Positions 7,937 to 17,056 of a stretch of 64,000 nucleotides of DNA are shown one piece after another (the stretch's first letter is position 1; each line of letters starts with the position of its first letter). The notes beneath the pieces were generated by a model, which saw nothing but the letters and a program-made list of their open reading frames with translations, was not told the DNA's origin and did not search any database. The stretch is taken from contig CAWBCI010000026.1 in assembly GCA_963787195.1 (NCBI GenBank), positions 124,001-188,000 of the forward strand, read 5' to 3'. Made by a program: the position numbers and the translations under genes. This DNA comes from CAWBCI01 sp963787195 (GTDB taxonomy: Bacteria; Bacteroidota; Bacteroidia; Bacteroidales; JAGOPY01).

Positions 7937-8881
7937 TTAAAATTTTCTCCGGATCAGATCTACAAATGCCCTGGCTGTATTTTCTTCCATGTCCCAGTTA
8001 TGGGTCAGGCGTAATTCGGTCAGTATGAGTTCGGCCTGGGAAACGGCGGCACAATTATTCAGGCGGTTGATCGACTCCTCATAGGACCTGAGGTTCCCAT
8101 CAAACAATTCATTGATAAAGAGAAATTTCTCATTGATCCCGATATGGGATTTCAGATCGTGAACACGGTTTTCTTTCAGTTTTTCAGCGATGCTTTTCTC
8201 CGTATGGTCCTTGAGTTTGTCAGCCAGAGTGCTGGACGGTTCATTGAAGAGATCAAGGGTAGTGAGTTTGGCCTTTTCATGATTTTCGTTCTCATTCTTA
8301 TCATTTTTCGGATCCTCTGCAGCTTGTCTCGGCTCCTGCTGAGTAGTTTCCTGAATACTAATCCCCGGGACATTCCTTTCGGGCATATTCGGATCGGGGG
8401 CTGTTTCTTCCGACAAATTCATGGAAAATCTGTGAGTGGCTTCAGGCTTCTTTTCAGGTTCAGGCGCTTTTTCTTCCTTTTTTGAAAATTCCTCCGCTTT
8501 TTGGATCTCCGGCTTTTTATATTCCGGTTGCATTACCACTGGCTCGGGTTCGGGTTTGGGTTCCGGTTCGGGCTCCGGTTCTGATTCATGCTCTGATTCG
8601 GGTTCTGATTCCTGAACTGGTTCCGGCTTCGTTTGAGTTTCGGGTATAGTTTTTAACTTCTCTGATTCCGGCTGAGTATTAGATTCCAGACTGAAATATA
8701 TTTCCGGCCGGTTTTCCTTTTCCAGCTCTAACAGGAGTTCATAAATATTCCGGATATTTTCCTTTAAAAGGTCCAGTTCGATCAATGGGATCTTTTCCGA
8801 ATGATTCCGGATTATCCCAAATTGTTCATTAATTATCTCCAGCTTGTCTTCTATGGCTTTCTTCAACATTTCCTTATCCAT
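7937..8881 (-). CDS. Cytoplasmic Pro/Glu-rich linker protein, conserved C-terminus
   Basis: A 314-residue protein without a signal peptide. The N-terminal 75 residues look alpha-helical. About residues 75-150 form a low-complexity Glu/Pro/Lys linker (repeated EPEPEP and EPKPEP). The C-terminal 110 residues (SHIGINEKFLFINELFDG, ELILTELRLTHNW) match a conserved Bacteroidota domain of unknown function. It looks like the first gene of the operon with the M28 peptidase and rsmI. Confidence 0.7.
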   Translation of the reverse strand: MDKEMLKKAIEDKLEIINEQFGIIRNHSEKIPLIELDLLKENIRNIYELLLELEKENRPEIYFSLESNTQPESEKLKTIPETQTKPEPVQESEPESEHESEPEPEPEPKPEPEPVVMQPEYKKPEIQKAEEFSKKEEKAPEPEKKPEATHRFSMNLSEETAPDPNMPERNVPGISIQETTQQEPRQAAEDPKNDKNENENHEKAKLTTLDLFNEPSSTLADKLKDHTEKSIAEKLKENRVHDLKSHIGINEKFLFINELFDGNLRSYEESINRLNNCAAVSQAELILTELRLTHNWDMEENTARAFVDLIRRKF

Positions 8882-9118
8882 ATCAATAATTTATTCTAGG
8901 ATGATTATCAGTATTATTTTGCCTTAATTGCTAACTTTGTCCTGAACGGATAGTTAAAATTACTAAGAATTTTAGAATACGGGTTAATAACAGCTATTTG
9001 TGAGCTTTATTTTGATAAATGGGATTTTTAAGCTTTTATTTGCAGATTGAAAATCACAGTTAGTCCCCGTAATGAGCAGCTGTAACTATTGATTATTAAA
9101 TTATATCCTCCATTTTGA

Positions 9119-9697
9119 ATGTTTCTGGAAAGATTGCATAGTAACCGCAGGACAGGCTGGATAGAAGTGATCTGCGGGTCCATGTTTTCGGGTAAGACCG
9201 AAGAGCTGATCCGCAGGCTGAAGAGGGCACAAATCGCCAGGCAAAGCGTGGAGATCTTCAAGCCTTCGGTAGATATCCGCTATGATGTTGAAGATGTGGT
9301 TTCCCATGATTCCCGCGTGGTACACTCCACCCCGGTGGACACGGCTTCCCAGATATTGCTTTATGCCAATGATTATGATGTGGTTGGTATCGATGAAGCC
9401 CAGTTCTTCGACAACGAACTTGTTTCGGTATGCAATACCCTCGCCGATATGGGGACCCGTGTGATAGTCGCCGGCCTGGATATGGATTATATGCGCAAGC
9501 CTTTCGGGCCAATGCCGGCCCTGCTCGCCTCCGCCGAATACGTGGATAAAGTGCATGCTATCTGCATCAGTTGCGGTGGACTGGCCCAGTATTCCCACCG
9601 GACAATAAACAAGGAAGGCCTCGTCGTGCTAGGCGAGACCGACAACTACGAGCCGCTTTGCAGGCAATGTTACCTTGAGAAGATGAAAGGGAAATGA
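9119..9697 (+). CDS. tdk: Thymidine kinase (type II)
   Basis: Phosphorylates thymidine to dTMP in nucleotide salvage. The 192-residue protein has a Walker A loop GSMFSGKT (about residues 20-27), a DEAQFF Walker B/lid motif, the GLDMDYMRKPFGP substrate-loop region, and a zinc site made by CISCGG and CRQC in the C-terminal third. No TAnnTTTG box was found immediately upstream. A C/G-rich repeat element begins 14 bp after the stop. Confidence 0.96.
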   Translation: MFLERLHSNRRTGWIEVICGSMFSGKTEELIRRLKRAQIARQSVEIFKPSVDIRYDVEDVVSHDSRVVHSTPVDTASQILLYANDYDVVGIDEAQFFDNELVSVCNTLADMGTRVIVAGLDMDYMRKPFGPMPALLASAEYVDKVHAICISCGGLAQYSHRTINKEGLVVLGETDNYEPLCRQCYLEKMKGK

Positions 9698-9710
9698 CGT
9701 AGCGATGTAG

Positions 9711-9890
9711 CTCTCCCGCCCCCATCCCCTGGCCCCTTCCCCCAAACGGGTGAAGGGGAAGATTTAACGATGTGACGAAATGTCGATATGACGAACTAAT
9801 TCGAAAATCATACATTATATCGAAAATCGATAATTGACTATCGTGTAATCTGCTCAACCCATTCTCCCAAATGGGTGAAGGGAAAATCCG
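9711..9890. repeat. C/G-rich hairpin-ended element, copy A
   Basis: The left end (9711-9760) has a C-rich tract with CCCCTTCCCCC paired to a G-rich arm. The core contains the cgatatgacgaa...acattatatcgaaaatcga segment shared with copy C. The right end is a degenerate hairpin near 9856-9885. It abuts the 3' end of the DUF559 gene. Confidence 0.7.
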
Positions 9891-9892
9891 GA

Positions 9893-10285
9893 CTACTTAT
9901 TTTTAATTTCTGTTTCTATTCTTTCTATTACGGATTCTAATTGGTTCATTACTTCCTCATTTTTGAAGCGTAACTCATTTATACCCAATTTTTTTAAAAT
10001 AGCCGTTCGTTCTTTATCTCTTTCTTCCTGTTTCTTTTGATCATGAACTTCCCCGTCAACTTCGATCACTAACATAGCATCATAACAGAAAAAATCCACA
10101 ATGAAATCCTTTATCGGGTGTTGTCGTCTGAACCGATAGCCTAAAAGCTGCTTATTCCGCAATTTCTCCCACAGGACCTTCTCGGCAACAGTCATTGAAT
10201 TCCTCAATTTCCACGCGAACTTCAACAGGTCTACTTTGGCGCCAAAATAAAACGGGAATTCCTCCCTGCCACCTAATTTTACCAT
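9893..10285 (-). CDS. DUF559 (Vsr-like nuclease fold) protein
   Basis: A 130-residue protein of the DUF559 family, related to very-short-patch-repair endonucleases. Visible family motifs are LRNSMTVAEKVLWEKLRN (about residues 31-48), GYRFRRQHPI, the putative active-site strand IVDFFC, EVDGEVHD, and the C-terminal RFKNEEVM. Such genes are often scattered and species-variable. Here it is flanked on both sides by C/G-rich inverted-repeat elements, which suggests that it moves or is maintained with them. Cellular function is not established. Confidence 0.85.
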   Translation of the reverse strand: MVKLGGREEFPFYFGAKVDLLKFAWKLRNSMTVAEKVLWEKLRNKQLLGYRFRRQHPIKDFIVDFFCYDAMLVIEVDGEVHDQKKQEERDKERTAILKKLGINELRFKNEEVMNQLESVIERIETEIKNK

Positions 10286-10322
10286 ATTATTTAAATAAAA
10301 TTTAACCGAATGTAACGATATG

Positions 10323-10480
10323 CTTCCCTGCCCCTAACCCCTGGCCCCTTCCCCCAAAACGGGGGAAGGGGAATGATTTGACGATGTAGCCATTTGAACG
10401 AAGTTTAAGATTTAATAGATTGAAATTCTATTCACCTCCCCCCGATTGGGGGGAGGCCGGGAGGGGGACTGGAAAATTCG
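10323..10480. repeat. C/G-rich hairpin-ended element, copy B
   Basis: The left end repeats the CCCCTTCCCCC...GGGGGAAGGGG hairpin and the adjoining aatgatttgacgatgta stretch found in copy C. The right end is a CCTCCCCCC/GGGGGGAGG hairpin near 10434-10456. It lies between the DUF559 gene and the T9SS protein gene. Confidence 0.7.
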
Positions 10481-10496
10481 ACAGTTCAATAGCTTC

Positions 10497-11996
10497 TCAC
10501 TCCTTTATCCACTTCCCGCCCTCAATCGTTCCTTTCTCGTTTTCTATTCTCCAGATATAGGTTCCCGGCGGAAAATTCGAGGTATTTATGGTGTTATGAT
10601 CATTGATTGACTTTCTTGTCAGGATTTCTTTCCCATCTATACTAAAAAGTCTGAAAACCGCATTGGGCCAATCACAGATTATATTCAGATGATCTGATCC
10701 GGGATTGGGATAAACCAATGCATTGGCCTGGGTGACTGTATGATTTTCAGGTAGGTCCGTCAATATGCCATTGTCATTCACTTTCAAAACCCAGGCATCA
10801 AAATTCAATGGCGGATCCACATTATGATCACTGTCATATCTTTGATTACAAAGAATTACTCCACCATCACTCGTTACATTTATATCAACATTTAAATAAT
10901 ACTTATTATCCAGATTATAATACCGGGTAAACAAATGATTAAAATTTGAATCCAGTTTAGTAAGCGTTATCCAGGATACGACATCTGGATAATACCCGAT
11001 GGTCACATTATGCGTTCCGGATATATAAATATCACCCTCCTGGTTTATGTCAATGGCTCTAAAAAAAGATGGGTAGTCTAAAGTATCTTTCGTTCCAATC
11101 ATATATGATTCCAGGAAATTAGCATTTGAATCTATTCTAAACACCTGGACATCATCGTCCTGTGTTTTATACGGATAAATATATAGTGCACTCCCCAGCC
11201 AACTTTCAGGGCTTTCTTGAATTATATTGAATGGAGTCCCGATTTCTGGATGGAACTCTTGCATGGAGAGCAAATTAAAATCCAGGTCAAATTTAACCAA
11301 CTGGTTTACCCCCCCCTGAAATCCCTGTCCAAATATCCAAATTTGTGTTGAATCAGCATTGAAGCAGGCATCATTTACATGTTGCCCCCCTTCCATTTTA
11401 ATTAACTGCGAACAGATAGTATCGCCATTTGAATTGTACTTATAAAAACAGAGATCACCTGGATCAAAACCTTGATTATTATATGGCTCACTCAGTGAAA
11501 CGGCAAAAATAAAATTACCTTCATGATCAGTAAGTAGGTGTTTCGATTTGGTTCTAAAATCATAGTATACTGATGGTATATGAAAAGCTTTTTTTTGGAT
11601 AATTTCCAGATCGCTATTAATTAGCATATTATACATCCCATAGGATAAATTCGAATCTAATGATGTATATGTTCCAATTACTAATAAATTTCCTCCAACA
11701 GAAATAATAGTATTTATACTAATACTTGAATCCGGGAAGTGAACAAATCTTTGAATAGTATTACCATCAATATCTGATTTAATAAAATTCAAGGAGTAAT
11801 GACCGGGGACTATACTGTCTCTTATCCCTCCCATGAAATAATAATTATTATCAGTATGCTCATGTGATAGACCAACACTTTCAGAAAATTTCGATTTTAA
11901 AAAGAAACTAAAAGTGGACTGTGCATTGGAAATCATTCCTGAAAAGAAAATCAAGAAAAGAATGGAGATCGATTTAAAAAATGTAATCCCTGGCAT
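10497..11996 (-). CDS. Secreted protein with C-terminal T9SS type A sorting domain
   Basis: A 499-residue protein with a signal peptide ending near SNAQ (about residue 26). The central region has irregular beta-propeller-like repeats with Asp-rich turns. The C-terminal 75 residues match a T9SS type A sorting/attachment domain (VYPNPGSDHLNI, LFSIDGKE, FPPGTYIWRI). It is therefore probably exported across the outer membrane and either surface-attached or released. No enzymatic motif was recognised. Confidence 0.8.
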   Translation of the reverse strand: MPGITFFKSISILFLIFFSGMISNAQSTFSFFLKSKFSESVGLSHEHTDNNYYFMGGIRDSIVPGHYSLNFIKSDIDGNTIQRFVHFPDSSISINTIISVGGNLLVIGTYTSLDSNLSYGMYNMLINSDLEIIQKKAFHIPSVYYDFRTKSKHLLTDHEGNFIFAVSLSEPYNNQGFDPGDLCFYKYNSNGDTICSQLIKMEGGQHVNDACFNADSTQIWIFGQGFQGGVNQLVKFDLDFNLLSMQEFHPEIGTPFNIIQESPESWLGSALYIYPYKTQDDDVQVFRIDSNANFLESYMIGTKDTLDYPSFFRAIDINQEGDIYISGTHNVTIGYYPDVVSWITLTKLDSNFNHLFTRYYNLDNKYYLNVDINVTSDGGVILCNQRYDSDHNVDPPLNFDAWVLKVNDNGILTDLPENHTVTQANALVYPNPGSDHLNIICDWPNAVFRLFSIDGKEILTRKSINDHNTINTSNFPPGTYIWRIENEKGTIEGGKWIKE

Positions 11997-12099
11997 ATAA
12001 GTAAATTAAGATTCAAATATAGAGATTTCGGTAGTTTTTCAAAATTAAATCTAAAATAAAATTACACTTTATTGTTTAAGAGATGCGTAATGACGTATC

Positions 12100-12288
12100 G
12101 CCCCTGCCCCCATCCCCTGGCCCCTTCCCCCGGACGGGGGAAGGGGAATGATTTGACGATGTAAAGAAATATCGATATGACGAATTAATTCGAATATCGT
12201 ACATTATATCGAAAATCGACAATGGACAATCGTGTAATTCCTCTGTTCCCTTCCCCCGTTTGGGGGAAGGGTTGGGGATGGGGGCGGG
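12100..12288. repeat. C/G-rich hairpin-ended element, copy C (complete)
   Basis: This is the best-preserved copy. The left end carries CCCCTTCCCCC (12121-12131) paired with GGGGGAAGGGG (12136-12146). The right end carries CCCTTCCCCC (12248-12257) paired with GGGGGAAGGG (12262-12271). The outer flanks CCCCCATCCCC and GGGGATGGGGG form terminal inverted repeats, so the unit is about 190 bp with self-complementary ends, MITE-like. It fills most of the 377-bp gap before the cyclophilin gene. Confidence 0.75.
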
Positions 12289-12335
12289 AAAGTTCGACAT
12301 TTCGATATTTCGTTACATCTTAACACTTTTCTTCC

Positions 12336-12343
12336 TACTTTTG
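12336..12343 (+). promoter_or_regulatory. -7 promoter box of the cyclophilin gene
   Basis: TACTTTTG matches TAnnTTTG, 33 nt upstream of the ATG at 12377 and just outside repeat copy C. Confidence 0.55.
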
Positions 12344-12376
12344 TGATCTTATAAAAATTAATGTAAGTCAAACAAC

Positions 12377-13024
12377 ATGAAAAAGATCATTTTATTCACA
12401 CTCATCCTGCTATTAGGATATAATCAAGCAACCATGTCACAGGACAAATCGAAGAACAACAAGGAAACCCTTGTGTTGATCAAAACAAATTTCGGGGATA
12501 TCACCGCGAAGCTATACAACGACACGCCTTTGCACCGCGATAATTTTATCAAGCTGATCAAGGAAGGCTGGTATAAGAATTCTCCTTTCCACCGCGTTAT
12601 CAACGGTTTTATGATACAGGGCGGAGGAAATGCGGATGGCCGTACCGATCCGGGTTATACTATCCCTGCTGAGATAAGGCCCAACCATTTTCATAAAAAA
12701 GGCGCCCTTGCCGCGGCCCGTATGCCCGACCAGGTGAATCCCGAGAAAAAATCTTCAGGCAGCCAGTTTTACATAGTGCAGGGAACCGTGGTCCCCGAGT
12801 CTACTCTGGATGCTTTCGAACAGCGTTCCGGCAAGAAATTCACTCCCGAAGAAAGAAAAATATATACTACCATCGGCGGAACTCCTCACCTTGACGGCAA
12901 TTATACCGTTTTTGGAGAAATAATTTCCGGATTCGATGTAGTGGATAAGATCGCAGCAGTGAAAAGGGATGCGCATGATAAACCCCTCACCCCGGTTACG
13001 ATGAATATTTCAATTATAGAATAA
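12377..13024 (+). CDS. Exported cyclophilin-type peptidylprolyl isomerase
   Basis: Catalyses cis-trans isomerisation of prolyl bonds, probably in the periplasm. It has 215 residues with a signal peptide (about 1-21). The cyclophilin core shows FHRVINGFMIQGG, the GSQFYI motif, an expanded insert (about residues 135-160), and the C-terminal FGEIISGFDVVDKI. It is monocistronic, with its own promoter box and a strong terminator. Confidence 0.92.
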   Translation: MKKIILFTLILLLGYNQATMSQDKSKNNKETLVLIKTNFGDITAKLYNDTPLHRDNFIKLIKEGWYKNSPFHRVINGFMIQGGGNADGRTDPGYTIPAEIRPNHFHKKGALAAARMPDQVNPEKKSSGSQFYIVQGTVVPESTLDAFEQRSGKKFTPEERKIYTTIGGTPHLDGNYTVFGEIISGFDVVDKIAAVKRDAHDKPLTPVTMNISIIE

Positions 13025-13042
13025 TAAGCTTTTCCTTACGAG

Positions 13043-13071
13043 GGCAGGCCGGAATATCCGGCCTGCCTTTT
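13043..13071 (+). terminator. Intrinsic terminator of the cyclophilin gene
   Basis: A perfect 10-bp stem GGCAGGCCGG/CCGGCCTGCC (13043-13052 with 13058-13067) is followed by a short T run. It begins 19 nt after the stop and ends 18 nt before pheS. Confidence 0.85.
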
Positions 13072-13088
13072 AAATCAGCAGCTTAGCC

Positions 13089-14111
13089 ATGAAAGAAGAG
13101 ATCAAAAAATACCAGGAGGAGATCGAGGCCTTTGTGACCGACAGCAAAGAAGCCCTCGACCAGTTCCGTATACGTTACCTCAGTAAAAAGGGCATCATTC
13201 CTTCTCTTTTTGCCTCCTTTAAAGATGTGCAGCCTGAACTGCGCAAGGAGATCGGGCAGCAGCTGAACCAACTCAAGTTAATTGCCCAGGAAAAGCTGAA
13301 TGAGTTGAAAGATCAACTTGAAGGAAGCACAGAGGTCGCGGGCCCCTCGCTTGACCTGAGCCTCCCTTCGGGATTTACCGAAGTAGGGTCACGTCATCCT
13401 ATTTCCATTATCCGTAAAAAAATAGTGGATATATTTTCACGGATCGGATTCGTTGTGTCGGAAGGCCCTGAAATAGAGGACGACTGGCATAATTTCACGG
13501 CCCTGAATTTTGCAGAGGACCATCCGGCCAGGGATATGCAGGATACTTTCTTTATTTCCAATGATCCTGAGATCCTGCTTCGCACCCATACCTCGTCTGT
13601 CCAGATCAGGGCGATGCAATTGCGTAAACCACCCATCAGGGAAATATACCCCGGAAGGGTTTTCCGTAATGAAGCTATCTCGGCCAGGGCGCATTGTATC
13701 TTCCACCAGGTGGAAGGACTTTACGTGGATGAAAATGTTTCCTTCGCAGATCTGAAACAGACCCTCTTTTATTTCGCCAAGGAAATGTTCGGGGAAGCAA
13801 CTGCCACCAGGTTCAGGCCCAGTTATTTCCCCTTCACCGAACCTTCGGCTGAAATGGATATCACCTGCAATATATGCGGCGGAAAAGGATGCAATATTTG
13901 TAAGTACACGGGATGGGTTGAAATCCTCGGCTGTGGCATGGTTGATCCGCAGGTACTGGAAAACTGCGGCATCGACAGTACAAAATATACAGGCTTTGCT
14001 TTTGGTATGGGGATAGAAAGAATAGCCATGCTGAAATACCAGGTCAATGATATCCGTCTCTACTTCGAAAATGACATGCGCTTCCTGAAACAATTCACAT
14101 CGGCCATCTGA
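13089..14111 (+). CDS. pheS: Phenylalanine-tRNA ligase alpha subunit
   Basis: Class II aminoacyl-tRNA synthetase subunit that charges tRNA-Phe together with PheT (not in this window). The 340-residue protein has the N-terminal coiled-coil arm (about 1-85), the motif 2 region FRNEAISARAHCIFHQVEGL and motif 3 GFAFGMGIERIAMLKY. A Cys-rich insert (CNICGGKGCNIC, about residues 259-270) could bind metal; similar inserts occur in other bacterial PheS. Confidence 0.96.
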   Translation: MKEEIKKYQEEIEAFVTDSKEALDQFRIRYLSKKGIIPSLFASFKDVQPELRKEIGQQLNQLKLIAQEKLNELKDQLEGSTEVAGPSLDLSLPSGFTEVGSRHPISIIRKKIVDIFSRIGFVVSEGPEIEDDWHNFTALNFAEDHPARDMQDTFFISNDPEILLRTHTSSVQIRAMQLRKPPIREIYPGRVFRNEAISARAHCIFHQVEGLYVDENVSFADLKQTLFYFAKEMFGEATATRFRPSYFPFTEPSAEMDITCNICGGKGCNICKYTGWVEILGCGMVDPQVLENCGIDSTKYTGFAFGMGIERIAMLKYQVNDIRLYFENDMRFLKQFTSAI

Positions 14112-14113
14112 GC

Positions 14114-14560
14114 CTATTTCCCCAGCATGTGCAGTTCGATCTCTTCAAAGATTACGTCTGCATTTTTCAATTTGTCGGGATTAATTACAAAGGCGGTCAG
14201 GACCTGTTCCACTGATTTTATCTGCTGAATGAGATGCTTTAATTTTGCTTCCTCCAGAATATCGTCAACAACAAGAAAAAAATCTATGGCTCTCTGGGAT
14301 GGCACAAGGCGGCCTTCAGGATGCTGGTTCTGTATCAGAAAATAATTTCTTCTTTCATCATTATCCTTAAAAAGATAAAAAGAATATGCCCTGTCGTTTT
14401 GTTCATCCGGAATAATCAGATCATCTATCCTTTTAAAAGAAAAATTCATCTTGCGGTTAATCCCGAAAGCCAGGCGGTAATTCTTCAACTGGCATGATAT
14501 TCCGATCAGTGTGAATTCTGAAGATGAGGAAGATGACTGAATTTTGAATTTCTTTACCAC
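14114..14560 (-). CDS. IPExxxVDY family protein
   Basis: A conserved Bacteroidota family of unknown function, about 150 residues, no signal peptide. The family signature region appears as LVPSQRAIDFFLV (about residues 97-109), a divergent version of the IPExxxVDY motif. There is no ATG at the N-terminus; GTG at 14560 (VKKFKI) or TTG at 14569 are the possible starts. The 3' end is 2 bp from the convergent pheS. Confidence 0.7.
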   Translation of the reverse strand: MVKKFKIQSSSSSSEFTLIGISCQLKNYRLAFGINRKMNFSFKRIDDLIIPDEQNDRAYSFYLFKDNDERRNYFLIQNQHPEGRLVPSQRAIDFFLVVDDILEEAKLKHLIQQIKSVEQVLTAFVINPDKLKNADVIFEEIELHMLGK

Positions 14561-14584
14561 AAAAAACAAAGATTATTTAAACGA

Positions 14585-16216
14585 TCATTTTTTAAGTACC
14601 TGCCAGTCGCCATAGTTTTCCCAGTTCACGTAGGTTTTAGGCTCGGTAGTCCAGAACTGATTGGAATTATAGGTCCATTCCATGGTTTTGGAACCGCCGC
14701 CACTCTGGGTGGTGACCAGCAGTCCTCCACTCACATAACCAATGGCAAAAGCCTGGTCACGGCCCCAATCCTTGTCGCCACGGCTCGGGTCGACCGGCAC
14801 CCAGCCATAATTCGGAAGGTAAACTTCGACCCAACGGTGAAAGACATCATCCATGCTGGCTTCCTCACCCCTGACTACGACTGCACCAACGTAACGGGCC
14901 GGCAAGCCGGCGGCCCTGCACATCGAAATGAAGACGAAAGTATATTCGGAGCAGGAACCGTTTCCACGTGCCAGTACAGTCGGAGCTGTATTCCAGCCTC
15001 CGCTCATCTCATAATACATATGATCATTGATATAATCAAAGATCTTCCGGACTATCCAGTAAGGGTTCTTTTCCTTTCCAACAGCGGTATCAAGGGCATT
15101 TTGTATGATAGGGTCATTCATCTGGAATTTTTCATTGTCTTCCAGATATTTTCCTTTCACATCGGCTGGAATATCTTCTAAGCTTCCCACTTTTTCAGGG
15201 TAAATAAAATATCTGATATCCCAGGTTTTTACTTCAGTGGTCATTTCAACTGATTTACTCTCCCCGGCTTTGATATTATCAAAATGATAATGGGCCGTTT
15301 CCTGCCCCCAGCGATCGCTGACAAAATCACTGGGTTTTGTATTATACTTTATTTTATTCAGAATTTCCTGGTTCACCCTGTTTACCGGAACGGCCAGGTA
15401 CATATCGGCTGTCAGAATTTTACCTGGACCGAAATTCCTGACCTCTTGTTTATAAACCAGTTCACGCGTGGTCTCATTCTCACGTATATATTTCTCGTCA
15501 TCCCTGACCTTCAGTTTATATAGTTTATGTTCCTGGTAATCGACCGCCCAGAGATATTGTCCGTCGTAACAAAGCCCCGAAATATAAGGCCCGGGGGCAT
15601 TTGTAAGGATAATTACCTTTCCTGTAAGCGGATCCACCATATAGATTTCATTGAGACTATGGTCGCTCAGCCACAAGTACTTTCCGTCGAAAGCCAGGCC
15701 TGAACAATTCTGTGAAGGCGCTTTAAATGAATGCAGCGTAGTTCCATCTTTCGGACTGAACTGTATAAGTTCATCTGAAAGATTATCGACACTCCAGAGG
15801 TAATTTCCGTCCCAGGCCAGTCCGACAGGGCTTTTGGAGGGGGCCGCGAGGGTTTGCAGGATATCTCCGTTTTCCGGATCCAGGCGGTAAATAATACCAT
15901 CATAATCTTCAGAAACATCCTTACCGCCCTTCAGATCGGAATTCCAGAGGTATTTTCCGTCCCAGGCTATTCCGAGAGGCCAGTAGGCAGGCGATTCAAG
16001 GGTCCTGACTACTTTTCCGTCGACGGGATTTATACAGAATAATTTATCGGCTTGCCTGTCGGCCATCCAGATATATTTCCCGTCAAAGCCAAGTCCTGTC
16101 GGATACTCAGACGGGGTATCGTAGGAAGTAATCACTTCTCCGGTATAACTAAATGCAAAAAGAGGGAAAATTACGATTGTAATAATGGCTGGAATAATCT
16201 TTTTAAAGCTGTACAT
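14585..16216 (-). CDS. Beta-propeller plus transglutaminase-like secreted protein
   Basis: A 543-residue exported protein. A signal peptide (about 1-23) is followed by five propeller-type repeats of about 42-48 residues with the core GLxFDGKYLWxxD (near residues 41, 81, 131, 172 and 213). A linker follows, then a transglutaminase-like cysteine protease-fold domain. The triad is visible: Cys422 in GNGSCSEY, His460 in VFHRWVEV and Asp476 in VPVDPSRGD. The combination suggests a substrate-binding platform attached to a peptidase or amidase. Substrate unknown. Confidence 0.85.
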   Translation of the reverse strand: MYSFKKIIPAIITIVIFPLFAFSYTGEVITSYDTPSEYPTGLGFDGKYIWMADRQADKLFCINPVDGKVVRTLESPAYWPLGIAWDGKYLWNSDLKGGKDVSEDYDGIIYRLDPENGDILQTLAAPSKSPVGLAWDGNYLWSVDNLSDELIQFSPKDGTTLHSFKAPSQNCSGLAFDGKYLWLSDHSLNEIYMVDPLTGKVIILTNAPGPYISGLCYDGQYLWAVDYQEHKLYKLKVRDDEKYIRENETTRELVYKQEVRNFGPGKILTADMYLAVPVNRVNQEILNKIKYNTKPSDFVSDRWGQETAHYHFDNIKAGESKSVEMTTEVKTWDIRYFIYPEKVGSLEDIPADVKGKYLEDNEKFQMNDPIIQNALDTAVGKEKNPYWIVRKIFDYINDHMYYEMSGGWNTAPTVLARGNGSCSEYTFVFISMCRAAGLPARYVGAVVVRGEEASMDDVFHRWVEVYLPNYGWVPVDPSRGDKDWGRDQAFAIGYVSGGLLVTTQSGGGSKTMEWTYNSNQFWTTEPKTYVNWENYGDWQVLKK

Positions 16217-16307
16217 GATTTTATTAATGAAGGAATGATGAAAATATTCAGATCAATATGCATCTATCCAAAAGTAATAAAAGATTTTTAAGCGAAGATC
16301 AGGAATT

Positions 16308-17042
16308 TCAATCCTCGTCGGGCCCCAATATTTTTTCGCAAGCTCTTTGGGCAGCCACTTGTTCAGCGCCTTTGATAGAAAAATCCTGACCGCGCGAAAC
16401 CGCGTCTCCTTCTATAAATAATTCCACGAGGTACTGTTTTTTGTATCCTTCACCTATTTCATCGATCACCTTGAATTCGAGATTCATTTTTTCCCTTTGA
16501 ATATATTCCAGGATACGGCTTTTAAAGTTAGATTCCGTTTTTTCAATTTCTTCAATATCCAGGTGAAGATCAATGATCCGCCGGAGGATCACTTTGCGGG
16601 TAAATTTATAGCCGCGGTCGATATACACAGCTCCTATAAGTGCTTCAAAAGTATCTCCATAGATGGATTTGCTGGCAGTACGATTATAATCACTACCATT
16701 AAAGATAAGTTTATCGATTCCCATTTTCACTGCAAGACGGTTCAGCCTGGATCGGCTTACCAGGCGGGAACGCATCTCAGTGAGGAAGCCTTCATTTTGT
16801 AAAGGATATTTACGGTAGAGGAAATCAGCCACCACGGAACTGAGCACTGCATCGCCAAGGTATTCAAGGCGTTCATTATTTAAATTTTGACCGTTAAAAG
16901 TCTTTTGGGGAGAGGCTTTGTGACAGAGCGCAAGTTCAAAAAGCCGTAGATTGCGAGGGCGGAAACCGAAGAGGTTCTTGATAGATTTGGAAAGTCTTTT
17001 TTCTCCGTAGTTACGGAGTTTGAAAGTAGCGATTATACTCAA
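16308..17042 (-). CDS. rnc: Ribonuclease III
   Basis: Cleaves double-stranded RNA in rRNA and mRNA processing. It has 244 residues. The catalytic signature ERLEYLGDAVL (about residues 58-68) and the second acidic cluster YGDTFEALIGAVY are intact. A C-terminal double-stranded RNA-binding domain ends with GAEQVAAQRACEKIL. The start is a TTG at 17042, since no ATG precedes the conserved core. It is the last gene of an acpP-fabF-rnc operon (14-bp gap after fabF). Confidence 0.95.
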   Translation of the reverse strand: MSIIATFKLRNYGEKRLSKSIKNLFGFRPRNLRLFELALCHKASPQKTFNGQNLNNERLEYLGDAVLSSVVADFLYRKYPLQNEGFLTEMRSRLVSRSRLNRLAVKMGIDKLIFNGSDYNRTASKSIYGDTFEALIGAVYIDRGYKFTRKVILRRIIDLHLDIEEIEKTESNFKSRILEYIQREKMNLEFKVIDEIGEGYKKQYLVELFIEGDAVSRGQDFSIKGAEQVAAQRACEKILGPDED

Positions 17043-17056
17043 ACTCTAAGGTTAAA

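Noticed and set aside
9101..9598. 165-codon minus-strand frame over tdk
   Set aside because: Antisense shadow of the well-supported thymidine kinase gene; no signature of its own.
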